From: Nephrocerus scutellatus
Lineage: Eukaryota; Arthropoda; Insecta; Diptera; Pipunculidae
Direction: 5' to 3'
Length of the DNA: 64,000 bases
NCBI GenBank assembly: GCA_947095585.1
Contig: OX352762.1
Span: forward strand, 24,962,669 to 25,026,668
In this document: piece by piece, positions 47,331-58,440 of the stretch
Position numbering within the stretch: the stretch's first letter is position 1
Layout of the letters: every line of letters starts with the position of its first letter
The notes under the pieces: model-generated
What the model saw: the letters and a program-made list of their open reading frames with translations, nothing else
The model's database searches: none
What the model was told of the DNA's origin: nothing
Program-made: the position numbers and the translations under genes

Positions 47331-48399
47331 TTCTAAAATCTTAAATAACTTAAAAGCTTTTAAATGTATGCCATAATCTAAGGTGATATTAACAGATCAT
47401 AGAAATTTCAAAGTGCAGCAATGAACATTTCATTAATATGCTGTTTCTAAAAATTAACATCATCAGTGTTTGGTCTCTCTCTCGATTTCCAATTTAAAAA
47501 ACACAGCTAAGACCAACGCAAGTTTCTTACGTTATCACTTAACCATAGTTTTTAGCTTGTTTATGTGTCTATAGGTGTCTGGCAAATAATAAGCATTTCA
47601 AATAAGAGGGTGCAAATAATAAATATCTCCAAATAAGCACTGATAGTATAAATAAACACAAACCGTCTGTTCATTACAAGGATTTGACTCTATCATACGT
47701 TTTACACTTTATTAATAAAGTGTAATATCCTTTGGCCAACTTCGGTGTCTGTATATTCGTACGTGACTTGAAGACCACTAAAGGCAAAGAAAAAAAAGTC
47801 GACGAACATTTTACAAATTAAATTGTAAACCAAGAAGTTTAATGAGAACTGAGTCGGAAAAGCAGACTTAGAAGAGCTACACACAACACACAGAGCATTT
47901 ACCGCGTTGTGTTTCGCACCTCACATTTCCCAACTTTTTAAGTTACGAGTATTTATAGCGAATTTTCGTGTTTAAAAATGGGCATTAAGAGCGTGCATAT
48001 TACATATGTAGTAAATAAATTGCGGTTTGGACCATTAACGATTGATTAGAGATGTATGCACACAGCACACCGCGTCCAAACGCTGCAACCAATCCTCTTA
48101 AGCAAGAATGATAACTTGCAATGTTGTCGTAGGTTAATTTGTTGGTATCAGCAATATTTGTGTGACAGACCTTTAGAATATGATGTAAATCAGCATACAT
48201 TCAATTGCATGTTTACAGCAAAACAATTGCCCACTAATTATTACATGCCTTTACCATAGCATACACGTAATTTGTCTTGAATAACAAATTACATTATTAT
48301 CTTTTACCCGTTGATCTTTAACTTATTTAACTTCTATAAATTGACGATATCTATATTCTTATAACTGTTGGTCTATTGATCTAGATTTCTTAATTAGTT
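47331..48399. other. Intergenic, no gene recognised
   Basis: AT-rich; ORFs of 60-67 codons without domains. No RNA gene signals seen. Confidence 0.45.
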
Positions 48400-48680
48400 T
48401 CTTGCAATGATTTTTTTGCATTCCAAAAAATCTCTAATCGCGAAACTCGAATCCAACGATAGTCGGTACCGGATTGCTATTGCATAGTTTTTTGCAAAAA
48501 CTTCCCAAAGGTAGTAACATTTTTGGTCATTCGTTAAGAGGTATAAAAATACAGCCTCTTCGTCAATTCCAATAGTAAATAAAGACCAAGACAAGACCAA
48601 TCTGCTTTCTGCGCATTTTGCAGCAAGCTCCACGCTTCCAGATTCCGCGTTGCCTTCATCTGTACTACGAGTATATAATG
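48400..48680 (+). mobile_element. Small non-LTR fragment, pre-RT linker of the CR1/jockey-like family
   Basis: Plus-strand pieces read FWSFVKRYKNTASSSIPI and KTNLLSAHFAASSTLPDSAL (48520-48655). They line up with FWSFAKRIKNT and NLLAARFAATSTLSDCALL at 14317-14480. This linker alone is present; no RT motifs follow. Confidence 0.7.
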
Positions 48681-50388
48681 CTTCCAACCATCTTGCGCGT
48701 CTGATAATTTTTCAAATATGTACAATTCTTTCCATCCTTTTTACGGTACAATTTATAAAACCACTTTGCATATCTTCAAATATTTTTTCTGTCTCAACCA
48801 CTAACTTTGAGAAAAGAATCTGGAGCCGAAACAAATCTAAAATGTTCAACGATCTAATGACAGAAATTCAAAATATGAATTTTCTGAATATAGAAACCTC
48901 TTCACTACCCATATTGTATTTTTTTTTATAATTCGCACCCAGTTAATTGTCTTTCATACTTAAATGCTATAAATGCCTGCAGGTCTCATCGAAATGCAAA
49001 TGCAGAGCTTGGCAAAGCATTTAACTTATCTGTTATAATCTTTTAATGAAGTTAATCATCTCACACCTGATTGACAGCGTCACATAACATACGGCTAATA
49101 CTGAGAATATACTGAGAATAAGATAGTAAAGCTCACCATATGGATAGTTGTGATTCAGTCTAAACACTGATTTATCTTAAAATTTTTCTGGGGAATTTTT
49201 TTTTAAACGCGCCTCACGCGCCTCATGCGACACGCGTCACAATTGTTTTAAACCAAGTCCCATTAAATTTTGACTGGTAGAAGCCGAGATATACAAGTTC
49301 CTACCAAAACCTTTCCACTACTATAGACACACGAGCTAATGTATTCATGCGAGTGACTACACCCACCCGTGTATGTATATTTAGTTGTAATATGTAATGT
49401 TGTAGTTGTAATGTAATGTGTTGTCTAAAAACTAATTTATCTAAAAAGCAACGTTAAATGTTTAAATGTAAATTTAATTCATAAGCGATAGGTCTTTATG
49501 TCATAAGCGATTTCCGAAATAAACTGAAAAACACACTTTCCAAACCATTGGCTTAAAAAAAATCGATAGCGATGCGTAGATTGAGTAATATTTTTAGTTT
49601 CCTCAGTGGTAGTAAGCCCTATTATGTGTACATATGTACACACGCTCGCTGAAAAAATAGTCATGTCCTCTGAGTATAAACTTAGCCCTTCGGGCTCGCA
49701 ATAAACATATCCCTATACCGAAAAAATGGCACAATCGGTAAGAACGCCTGTACGTCTATGGAACAACACCCACAACTGCACTTTGCGCATTGTGTATCTC
49801 CGATCCCCGAAAAATTCTAATTTTTATGGGAGGTTTTTTTTCAAACATAGTAATATGCTCCACAGATGGTTTTTCAAAATAAATCACGATACTGTACAAT
49901 GAACCAAGCCAAACTAATGCAAGTAAGCCGACTTTACTAGAACAGGGTCCGTTCCCCAACAGATCATTACGAATCAACAATACATTTTGTACTTTATTTT
50001 CAGTTGAGTCAGTTGAGTAACATACTCCAAATTTGACTGATATCGCGTTCCTTACAAACTAATAATAGCCGTATTTTATTTGCCCAGGAACAACAACAAT
50101 TGCACTGTCGAATTCCTTCTTTGGAATTTTGAAAACCTGCTGTTTGGCTGGTTTTGACATTCGAATTCCGAACTCGCTCGGCAAATAAAATGCAGCTAAT
50201 ACACATTTTTGAAATTTCGTAGTTAATTGGGTAACCTACGCAACCTTTTTGACTACACCGAGTTCTTTGTAAACTACAATTCATTGTTGTGCTTGGTGGT
50301 CAAAACAGTAAAACACTCAACCTTTGGACTTACACCAAACTTCACATTTTCGCAAGTTCCATAGAACCTGAAATACATATCCTGCTTT

Positions 50389-50585
50389 CTGAATGAGTAG
50401 CGCGTTAACACCCTTTTCACTCGTTCTTCTTGACCACGTTGCAACGAGTTTCCTGTGAGCTAAAACATATTTTTCTTTTCTGATTGCTGGATGAGTAGCG
50501 CGTTAAGCACCCTTCTCATTTGTCTTTTTCAATCCCACATAGGCCGAGTCCCCGGTGAACTAAATAATTATCTTCTCGGTATTAC
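50389..50585. repeat. Diverged tandem duplication (~110 bp units)
   Basis: Two units sharing GATGAGTAGCGCGTTAA, CACCCTT-TCA-TTGT and a GAGT-CC-GTGA-CTAAA block. The first unit starts near 50389 and the second near 50487. Unit ends are approximate. Confidence 0.6.
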
Positions 50586-50859
50586 CGAAAAGTTCTTTAT
50601 GTGTGGATATATCTCTTTTTAATTAAATACATTTACTTAATTAATAAAGTATATTAAGTAATTATATTTCGGCGTTGTGAACTCACGACAGATGAAAGAC
50701 GATAACCAAAAAGCAATAAATAAAGAAGCACAAATAATTTATCGAACATAAACCACACATCTTTTTTATTTCTAACTCCACCATGATGAAACCAACATTG
50801 AGTTTCCGGTAGTCGTAATCTTGGCAAGAAATGCTACGGCTTAATGAAGCTATATGTCA

Positions 50860-50925
50860 ATGTCGGTAGTGCAGAGATGAGAACCAATTGGCTCTTAGTC
50901 GGAGCACACCGCGTTCGATTCCCAG
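50860..50925 (+). ncRNA. Possible decayed tRNA-like / SINE head
   Basis: A CGTTCGATTCC box B-like motif (one mismatch to consensus) lies at 50910-50920, about 50 bp after a GGTAGTGCAGAG stretch that could be a decayed box A. There is no good cloverleaf and no match to the SINE family above. Confidence 0.25.
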
Positions 50926-51330
50926 CACGTTCAAAAAACGCATGCATTTTTCTTACCGTACTGATCATACAGATTACAAGAACACATGATACTATGCTGT
51001 ACATATGATATAGAGTTGCCGTATACTGCTGTATTCACATATACAGTTGAGTTGATGTATGAAGTAATCAAGATGTAGAGCCATCAATGTGGGTTCATGT
51101 TTATGAGCACAATATTCTAGTTTCTGAATACTCGGGTGTGAACTCATCCCCACCCATCACAACAATTTCTTTCCTTCTTCTATCCAAATATTTCCAAGCC
51201 CACGCTGTGCCTAGGCATTTTATTTGTCAAAATCCCTTGAAGCATGCGCTAATTATAAAAAAAAGAAAGGCGGTACGCACTGGCTATTTCTTGAGCACCG
51301 CTGGTTATAATCGCTGGTTAAAATCGTATG

Positions 51331-51402
51331 GGAGGGGGGGTCTATTTTCACACTCGCGGTGTACGTAGCGTTTTAATACGAAGAGACCTACTTATGACCT
51401 TT
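51331..51402 (-). mobile_element. MITE fragment in inverted orientation
   Basis: The complement of this segment (AAAACGCTACGTACACC, then GTGAAAATAGACCCCCC and TCCCATACGATTTT) matches 52252-52318, part of the MITE on the other side of the RT fragment. It is about 70 bp long. Confidence 0.75.
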
Positions 51403-51429
51403 TGTTGTTGTTATTGTTGTTGTTGTGTA

Positions 51430-51948
51430 TATTATTGTTGTAGAGAGGTTGACTTAAGTGTTAACCCAGACAAAATAGTATGCACCGTCTTCACAAAAAG
51501 AAATAAAATAACTCTTCGCACAATAAGATTCCAAGGCAAAACTCTCCATACAATGCCAGAAGTCAAATACCTGGGAGTCATGTTCGACCAAAAACTTACA
51601 CTGAACTCGCATATGTCATACATTACCAACAAAGCTAATAAAGCTTACTTCACTTGCCAACGCATGTTCAGCAAAACGTAGGGAATAAACCCGCAAACGA
51701 CTCTATGGCTATACCAAAGCATTATCAGACCCAGGCTCTCATACTACACAGCCCTTATATGGTAGCCAAAAACATAGCAATCTAATCTGTCTAACTACAA
51801 CAGGTCCGAAAAAGACTTATCCAACTCTTGAAAAGCTCCTGGGACTTCCACCACTTCACTTATATTTACATAGAAAGCGAGGCTGGAAAAAGAGACACAA
51901 CACTTAATGTAACAAACCCAAATAAACCAACATACATCACACTTCAAG
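51430..51948 (+). pseudogene. Non-LTR RT C-terminal fragment between inverted MITE pieces
   Basis: An open frame reads LSVNPDKIVCTVFTKRNKIT and PEVKYLGVMFDQKLTLNSH, then ANKAYFTCQRMFSKT, with a stop at 51679-51681. Broken pieces follow (LWLYQSIIRPRLSYYTALIW). The NPDKT...LGVxxD..L pattern is the RT thumb region of I/R1-type elements, a different family from the CR1/jockey-like relics. It is 5'-truncated before motif C. Confidence 0.75.
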
Positions 51949-52384
51949 AGTTATAGGGTGTGAAGTCATGTAAGGTCAAAAGTACGTTTTCGTTTATTTT
52001 AAAAACTTTCAAATTAAATAGGCTTTAATACTGCATATGTCAAAAAAAGTTATCCGAGGTCATTTTCCAAAATAATCGCTAATGAAAATAAAATTAAAAA
52101 AAAATATTTTTTTTGACTTTAATGACTTTTAATGGGTTAAAGAGTTTAAAAAAATGTTAATCATTAGAAATTTAATTTTCTTTTAAAAAAGATCTTGTAG
52201 CTAGAAGCGTTCAAGAGTTACAGGGTGTGATGTGATGAAAGTACGTGTCTTCGCATTAAAACGCTACGTACACCACAGGGGGTGAAAATATACCCCCCCC
52301 CCTCCCATACGATTTTTTTCACGAAATTAATCAGGGAATCACCCCTTTAAGTATTTGCCACCTTATCGGATACACCCTATATAA
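51949..52384 (+). mobile_element. MITE copy, left end missing
   Basis: Matches 60292-60720 through AGGCTTTAATACTGCAT, TAGCTAGAAGCGTT-AAGAGT, AAAACGCTA-GTA-ACC and the right end TTTGCCACCTTATCGGATAC followed by ACCCTATA. An AGTTAYAGGGTGTGA motif occurs twice inside (51951 and 52211). The left terminal repeat is not present. Confidence 0.75.
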
Positions 52385-52389
52385 TAGTG

Positions 52390-53065
52390 GCAAGCAGGAA
52401 AAATTCCTGCGGTGTTTAAGCGAATCTAATGTATCGTAGTTCCTTCGTCAGCGATAAGTTTTTACGCTCGGTTATGTATTCTAGTAGTGGTAGTTTTTGG
52501 TCATCTGAATTATGACATACCTTATAGCCAGATCGGAGGGAGTAAAATATTCCTTTGACCATCCCAGAAAACTCCAATATGTCTCAGCAGTTTTGGCAAC
52601 GGTGAATATGTGGTCATTCTAACAAAGCTGAGATTGCTGCCGCCAACGATAGAATGAAGAACATTGGAATAATAAGGGTATTGGCGGATTAAATTGCAAT
52701 GTCAGCAATTCTTATTGTAAATGAGCCTACAAGCTGAGTTAGATTGTTTATCTCAGAGAATATCTCAACAAATTTCCATTCGAGTATTGTGTGGATAGAA
52801 TAGCGAAGCCAACCATAATTGTGTACATTGCAATAGCCCACAATAACGATTTTAGTGTGAGGATATTGCGTGAAAATTCTTGAGATTGAATCAGACGGTA
52901 TTCAAGATCATTAAGAATTGAAAGTCTTCCTAGATTTTGGCTACTGTAGGAGGAGGATGAGAAATAGAAATCCGGATTGTTATATTAGCTGAATTGAGGT
53001 TGATGTTGAAAAGCAACATCACTACGGACATAAACATGCGAATCCGCATAATAAATGTTATAGCT
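52390..53065 (-). pseudogene. Non-LTR relic: endonuclease joined to RT C-terminus, minus strand
   Basis: On the minus strand an endonuclease piece (KIVIVGYCNVHNYGWLRYS at about 52865-52815, where intact relatives have GDFNxHN) runs on to FSEINNLTQLVGSFT and ADIAI. It passes within about 60 bp to the RT C-terminal NDHIFTVAKTAE (52620-52585) and EYFTPSDLAI (52540-52510), ending with SLKHR at 52415. Everything from the endonuclease end to the RT core is missing. Same family as 13793-16925. Confidence 0.72.
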
Positions 53066-53429
53066 CGTAAATTTAATTACGAAGTGTAGGACTTCTCATT
53101 TTCATGCATTTTACTTAGTGCCGTAATTTTTCAAAAATATGGCGGCACGCAGCGAAAAGATCCGTTCTCAGCCGACGCATATTGCTGTGATCGACTCTGA
53201 AATCACACAAAACAACTAAAAAAATACAACTTACCGTTTCTTAAAGCGGAACTGAGAAGTAAATGTAGTAAATGGCTCGTACTGGATGTTCAAAACAACA
53301 ATATACGAAGTAATATACATTAAATAATATTATATTACAGCAGCAACCAGCTTTAAATTGATCGAAAAAACTTCATTATCGCTAGGAGTACCTTTCTTGT
53401 TAAATATTTAATAGGAGACATAAAAAATA

Positions 53430-53640
53430 ATCTTTACTTATTTTGGACTCTGGAAGCACTTCATGTCATCGGCAAAGACCAGGTCTGTTAGAAGATCATT
53501 GGGATGTCTCCAGAAGTAGCTCATTTTCAATAGACAGTCAGCGAAAATTGCGAAGAGAGGCTGTATTCTCTCTGTGAGCCAATATTTCTGTTTTGTACAA
53601 CAGAAATTTTTATTTGTTCAACCCCCAAAGAATCAACGCT
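53430..53640 (-). pseudogene. Small RT fragment with FADD box, minus strand
   Basis: The minus strand reads LFAIFADCLLKMSYF then DLLTDLVFADDMKCFQSPK (about 53575-53450). FADDMKCF is the motif-C pattern of jockey-type RTs and LFAIF precedes it as in motif B/IND. No longer frame survives. Confidence 0.45.
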
Positions 53641-55984
53641 GCTCAGAACATTAACTAGTCGTAAAAATACTTAGAAATTTATTCGAAATTAAACGACAGT
53701 CATAAGAAGAACACACGAAGAATTTTTCAATAAATTCACTTATGATTTGGACATCCAGACAGGCATAATGAATAAAAGTTCATAGTAAATAGATATCTTT
53801 TTGTATGGGTTTCATTCACATTACATAAACATATATTAACCGAATAACAAAAGTGCAATATACAACTGAACTTTTTGAAATTTTCCACAAGCGGTTTCCT
53901 TCCGTTGCGCTCCCACAGTACTTCAATGATTCATAATGATAAATGCTAATGCATAAAAACTGAAATTCACCTATAATCCCTTAGTAAAGAAGTTATTCAA
54001 CAGTATAAAGAGTCCAAGTAATCGCAACGGATAACAAGGCTCAGTTCAGTAGGCGGCTGCACAAATCACTGTGAAATAAGATCGAACAACCGTCAGAAAC
54101 TTTTACCAAGATTAATGAGCCTAGACTCTTTTGCAAAAATTACTCTTTGTGTCCATTCAGTAAAGTTTTCTTTTCACAACAAAATTTGCATAGAAATATA
54201 CACTGTAAGAAAATTATGTCTAGTAAATATGACTAAGATTGTTTGTAAAATGTTTTCTTTACTTTTAAGCAAATTTTTGGTAATGTACGACCAAGAAACC
54301 TGTTGTACGCCATAGTTACCCACAGGATCAAAACACAGTATTTTGAACCATTATCTTATAAATCAATTAAAAATCATATTATATACCACAGCTGTTTTTT
54401 AATTACAAAGTTGTTTCGTTGCCACCATTTTATGGTAAAGATAGATTGTTTTGTCAAATTGTTACAGGTTTTAGAAGCGTAACTGTATTTTTTTGCAATC
54501 AGATGATACTACTACTTACATTTTTTGGATTTTACTCTTGTAAGCTATTTTTCTAAGCATCTTTATTTCACTAATGATGATGAAGATGATGATGACTCTA
54601 ATGATTCAACAACTCTGCTTGTACTAACCTCACAAATAAATGAATTTATCTAATTCTTTTTTCCACTAAGCATTTTTTCTACGTGTAAGTTGGTTGCCCA
54701 AAACTACTTGAATATCATAACAAAAATGTAAAACGTAACAACAATAATAGCAACAATAATAATCGGAGCAAACGAGCAGAGGTGAAGATTGAGTTCATTC
54801 ATAACTTCAGCATCACTCCAAAAAATAAATTGCAATCGCTTCGAAAAGATCCAGAGACAAAACAGAGAGTACTGCATCGCAAGTAGACAGCATGCTACTA
54901 TTATTTGATGATGAAGGCTCAACGGAAGACGAAACACAAAAAAAAAAGTCAGCTTGTCTACATAAAGCTTACCGCCCCATACATTTGTCTGCTGCGAGCT
55001 GTTCTGTGCCTTTTCTCCGATTGTCAGCGGTTTTGTGCAATTTTGCACTCGCACGCCTCCGGAAAAACTTCATGAGTCGCCGACCGAAGATAACCCTTTT
55101 TTGGCCCATATCTCCATTTTATCCTATACCTCTATTGCAGGCTAAGAAAGAAGAAAAATATTAAATCCAAAACGGACACAAAACAATTTAAGTTTCCATA
55201 GTGGGTGGTGCGAGTGAGACCTCTGCCCGTAAGTTAAAGATTCATTTATCGTTTAGAGTTTTTGATTTTTATTATGATTGAAAAGTCTTCCTTTAGTAGG
55301 TGGTGAAATATTATTGTTATAAGGATCACTGAAAGTCAACAGTTTAGATATTATTTTTTGTTATTTGACTCCGGTGAACCCAACCACATAAGTACACATA
55401 CTCCCAATTAGGTGCGAATACGGTACAGATGTCGTATAAGGTATAAAAGGGCTTTAAATGGTGCTATTAGCAAAACGCTCAATAGACATAATAAATTTAT
55501 TTGACAGCCTAAGTAATGAACAGTATTTTTATGCCGCTCCTTCTTGGTTTCCTTTTGAAGATAAACTGAAGTAGAAACCCAACGACATATGGTGCAGATT
55601 TTATATACTCTATCATAAGATAAAAACATAAACGGCGGTCTTGATTGCTATCACAATCATGAGTCGTATAAAAGTTCTTATTATTACCACCGCGGGTGCA
55701 GATATTTTCTACGTTTGTTTTCGTAATCGGAAATCTGGCAGATTTGCCGACGATACCACATAGAAGGAAGAATATCAAAATATTTTAAATAAAACCGTGG
55801 ACATGAGGTAATAAAAATGAAATGCTGAAAGCTAAAAGGCTTCCTTTTTATGTGTTTTATGGGTTTTTAAACTCAATTCTTGGTAAGCATATTTAAGATG
55901 TTGGATAGCTAAAGTATCTTATAATATAAACCCAACAATTAAGCTTTTACTGCTTTAAACACAAGAAGAATGAAAAAGATCAGG
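53641..55984. other. Intergenic, no gene recognised
   Basis: AT-rich. A GATGATGAAGATGATGATG run lies near 54573-54593. Overlapping antisense frames near 54704-55164 have no domains. Confidence 0.45.
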
Positions 55985-56740
55985 CAGCAGATTTTTATTA
56001 AAAAACTAGACCCCAAATCTTCCACAAATCACTGCAGAACTCGCCCTAAATGAATGGATGGGCATCGAGGAGAATTGGCCACGACTGAAAAAGCTATCAT
56101 TAGTACTGCTGTCCCGATCCTAGCCAGAAGTCGAAAAGATATGAACGACATTGTCGATGATAATTGTACGCATTCGACTGAACGTAGTAATGTTGCGTAC
56201 CGAACTATGCAACAAACTTATAGAACGGGGCGAAAAAGAATATAAACGGCTGAGAAGTTATGAAGAAATAGAATAATCTCGTTCCTGATTTCGAACAGTG
56301 CAGAGAGTGAGGACCGTACCCTACGCGAGCAAGTTCTATCAATAAATCCGCGGTACGACGCAATATAAATCGTGTAATCTGATCGCCGGTAAAACTTTAT
56401 AAAGCCATTTGGCATTTTGATATAATAAGCCAAGTAAAGATATTCAGATCAATATCAAGCCCATTCAACATCTATAACGCGCTCCGACAAGGAGTTGGAC
56501 TGGTCTGCGACCTCTTTAACCTCGCGTTGGATACAGTGATCCTAGAAAAACCTCTATTGGCTTACGCACATATTGGCTGGTCTGCGTCCTCTTCAACCTG
56601 GCGTTGGATAAAGTGATCCTCGAAAATCCTTATTGGCTTACGCAGGTATTGACAATTTTTGTAGAAACCTAAGTGATGTGCAAGAAGATTTCATCCATCG
56701 ATCGATCGAGCGGGCGAAACGCTCCGAAATGTACCGTGTC
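55985..56740 (+). pseudogene. Non-LTR RT relic with internal tandem duplication
   Basis: Plus-strand pieces: a linker TLNEWMGIEENWPRLKKL and LCNKLIERGEKEYKRLRSYE (56040-56270), then KFYQ near 56330. The RT block SQVKIFRSISSPFNIYNAL, RQGVGLVCDLFNLALDTVIL (56430-56550) follows, like CVLFNMALKKVI at 32380, then LLAYA where the YADD region begins. The catalytic box is lost. A 76-bp tandem duplication sits over motif B. Confidence 0.65.
56501..56653. repeat. 76-bp tandem duplication in RT relic
   Basis: TGGTCTGCGACCTCTTTAAC at 56501 recurs as TGGTCTGCGTCCTCTTCAAC at 56578. Both units run through GCGTTGGATA-AGTGATCCT to TTGGCTTACGCA. They differ at several positions, so the duplication is not recent. 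Confidence 0.85.
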
Positions 56741-56879
56741 TTCATGTAAATATAATTTGTAATTATACCAACGGTTAGAGGACGTAATGTCCCTGATAAC
56801 CGCAATAAATATTCATTGAGTGGTATTTAAACAAATAATTGCGCATTATAATGTTAATTCAAACATTTTTATGAAATTT

Positions 56880-57110
56880 CTTTCAGGATTGTTTCAAAAA
56901 TTAGAAGCTGAAAATATCGAGGATCCATGGTTTGTTTTGGATAACGTTAGGCTCCAAGACGCAGGAAGTACGAGCTCTTGTTAATCAAACAAGACATAGC
57001 TTAGTCTTTCTTCCGCCATATTCTCCAATGTTGAACCCAATCGAGGATTTTTTTTTCAAATGTTAAATTGAGTGCGTGAAATCGGTTGCAGCAGTTACCT
57101 CTGTAGATTG
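56880..57110 (+). pseudogene. Tc1/IS630-type DDE transposase C-terminal fragment
   Basis: Plus strand: WFVLDNVRLQDAGST with a conserved Asp (56926-56970), then after a frameshift ALVNQTRHSLVFLPPYSPML and NPIEDFFF (about 56968-57060). The LPPYSPxLNPIE block with the final catalytic Glu is diagnostic of DDE_3 transposases, which cut and paste at TA. The upstream DNA-binding region and both terminal repeats are not found. Confidence 0.8.
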
Positions 57111-57231
57111 TAACAATAACTTTATGCACATGCATATGCATCTACCAGCAGCTGCAGCAGGAGAACCATTATAACTTGGCATATACATTTATGTATGAAA
57201 TTATGAATCGAATTAAATGTATAGTTTTTTA

Positions 57232-58440
57232 TTTTTTAAATTCTCTATATTAACTTCGCAGGCCTGTGTGTTTGTTTGTTTGTTTGTCGTGGAATCTTGC
57301 GATAAATTTTTAACCCACTGCCCTAAGCCCGATTTTATTCAAACATGTGTATCTCCGATCGACAACACTTTTTGTAAAAATTTAATAGTAATCGGGTCCC
57401 GGAGCCAAGGGCTTCCCATATACATTTATCTAAAAATTAACCCGATTTTTTAAAATTGTGTACACATGTGTATCTCCGATGACAAGACTTTCTATGCCAA
57501 AGTTTTAAGGGCCCATATAATATTTTTAATAAGTAACCCGATTTTGTTCAAACTTTGTGTACCCCGTTTAGAGAATTTACACGAAAAATTTTAATTTGTA
57601 TGAGTTGTTTTTATACAGCTTGCATTTGAGATCTGAGTAATCATAGATTCCAATTTCCCCCACGGAAGCGGCTGAGAAATAAAAGGGCTGAACCTATGCC
57701 ATTTTATTCCTGAGATCGTCGAATGTCTGGCTTATTGACGTATACCGTGAACTGGCAGTAGTCCTAACGAAAAGTACTGATATGCGTCAAATCATACAAA
57801 CGAGGCGACCAATTGACCAATTTGTGGAAATTATATGCCACCGAACCTTGACTTCGATAACTCAATTCTGTTTTTCCAGTTGTGTGCCACGTAGCCCTGT
57901 CTTGTTGAAATCCTACTCCAAGACAACAAGTCCGGTAGCGATTTCCATTGACTGAGACTGCGATACAAGCATCATAGAAAAGAAAAATCGGCCAATGACC
58001 ACTACAGCATGATATTCGTAACAAACAGTTAAATTTTGTGACATTCCGTGAATATCTTCAAGCTGCTGACTTATCCGAATGCGACAATTTTGCTTATTAA
58101 CGAAGTCGTTGAGCCAGAAATTTGCTTCATCGCTGAAAATGGAAAATGAGATACAGCGCACGTAAATTTCTCGCGACCAAATGCAAACATTGATAAAAAA
58201 AATTTAGATAATTTCCATATATTGTTGAAATTTGCCATGATTGGAAAGTACTGAAGAGTACCCATACAAATTTTTTCCCATATAGCGGCATTAGATCATT
58301 TCATACTATAATGACTGTGTGTGTTCTTGGTGCGTAGTGCGCTGTGAGTAGAGCTACTTGCTCTACGATTTCGGTTGTTTTGTTGTTGGGTGGCAGTGCT
58401 TCGCATGTGTTTTTATTTTTCAGCATTCATAGTGGAATTC
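57232..58440 (+). repeat. Tandem-unit repeat family copy, split by a mariner-like relic
   Basis: The head TTTTTAAATTCTCTATATTA (57234-57253) is followed by TTCGCAGGCCTGTGTG, GTGGAATCTTGCGATAAA, and units starting CCCGATTT at about 57329, 57439 and 57537. The 3' part TATAATGACTGTGTGTG and TGCGTAGTGCGCTG resumes at about 58307-58350 and corresponds to 15563-15600. In between lies transposase sequence on the other strand (57600-58260). Confidence 0.65.
57600..58260 (-). pseudogene. Mariner-like transposase relic, minus strand
   Basis: The minus strand reads FSIFSDEANFWLNDFVNKQN (about 58143-58085), with the conserved Asp-Glu of FSDEAHFWL, then LEDIHGMSQNLTVCYE, AVVVIGRFFF and VNGNRYRT. FQQDRATWHTT (57910-57875) is the second catalytic region, normally QQDGATCHTA, and SPRLYDLT near 57800 matches the usual PPRSCDLTPLDF where the third catalytic residue lies. 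A terminal VYVNKPDIRRS is at about 57745. Frameshifts and stops abound. It shares the FVNKQN block with 19540-20115. Confidence 0.8.

Larger units (their letters stand above)
48681..51330. other. Intergenic, no gene recognised
   Basis: Includes a diverged ~110-bp tandem duplication (50389-50585) and a Pol III-like box B at 50910-50920. A 91-codon minus-strand frame at 50009-50284 is Cys-rich but has no recognisable domain. Nothing else supported. Confidence 0.4.

Noticed and set aside
50009..50284. 91-codon Cys-rich minus-strand frame as a zinc-finger protein
   Set aside because: Cysteine spacing does not fit a known zinc finger and the surrounding DNA gives no element or gene context.
50287..50700. 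LTR retrotransposon end suggested by the repeated GATGAGTAGCGCG block
   Set aside because: No TG...CA long terminal repeat pair, primer binding site or gag-pol sequence could be found nearby.
54704..55164. Antisense pair of 116- and 90-codon frames
   Set aside because: They overlap on opposite strands; the hydrophobic minus-strand frame is driven by AT-rich triplets and has no recognisable family.
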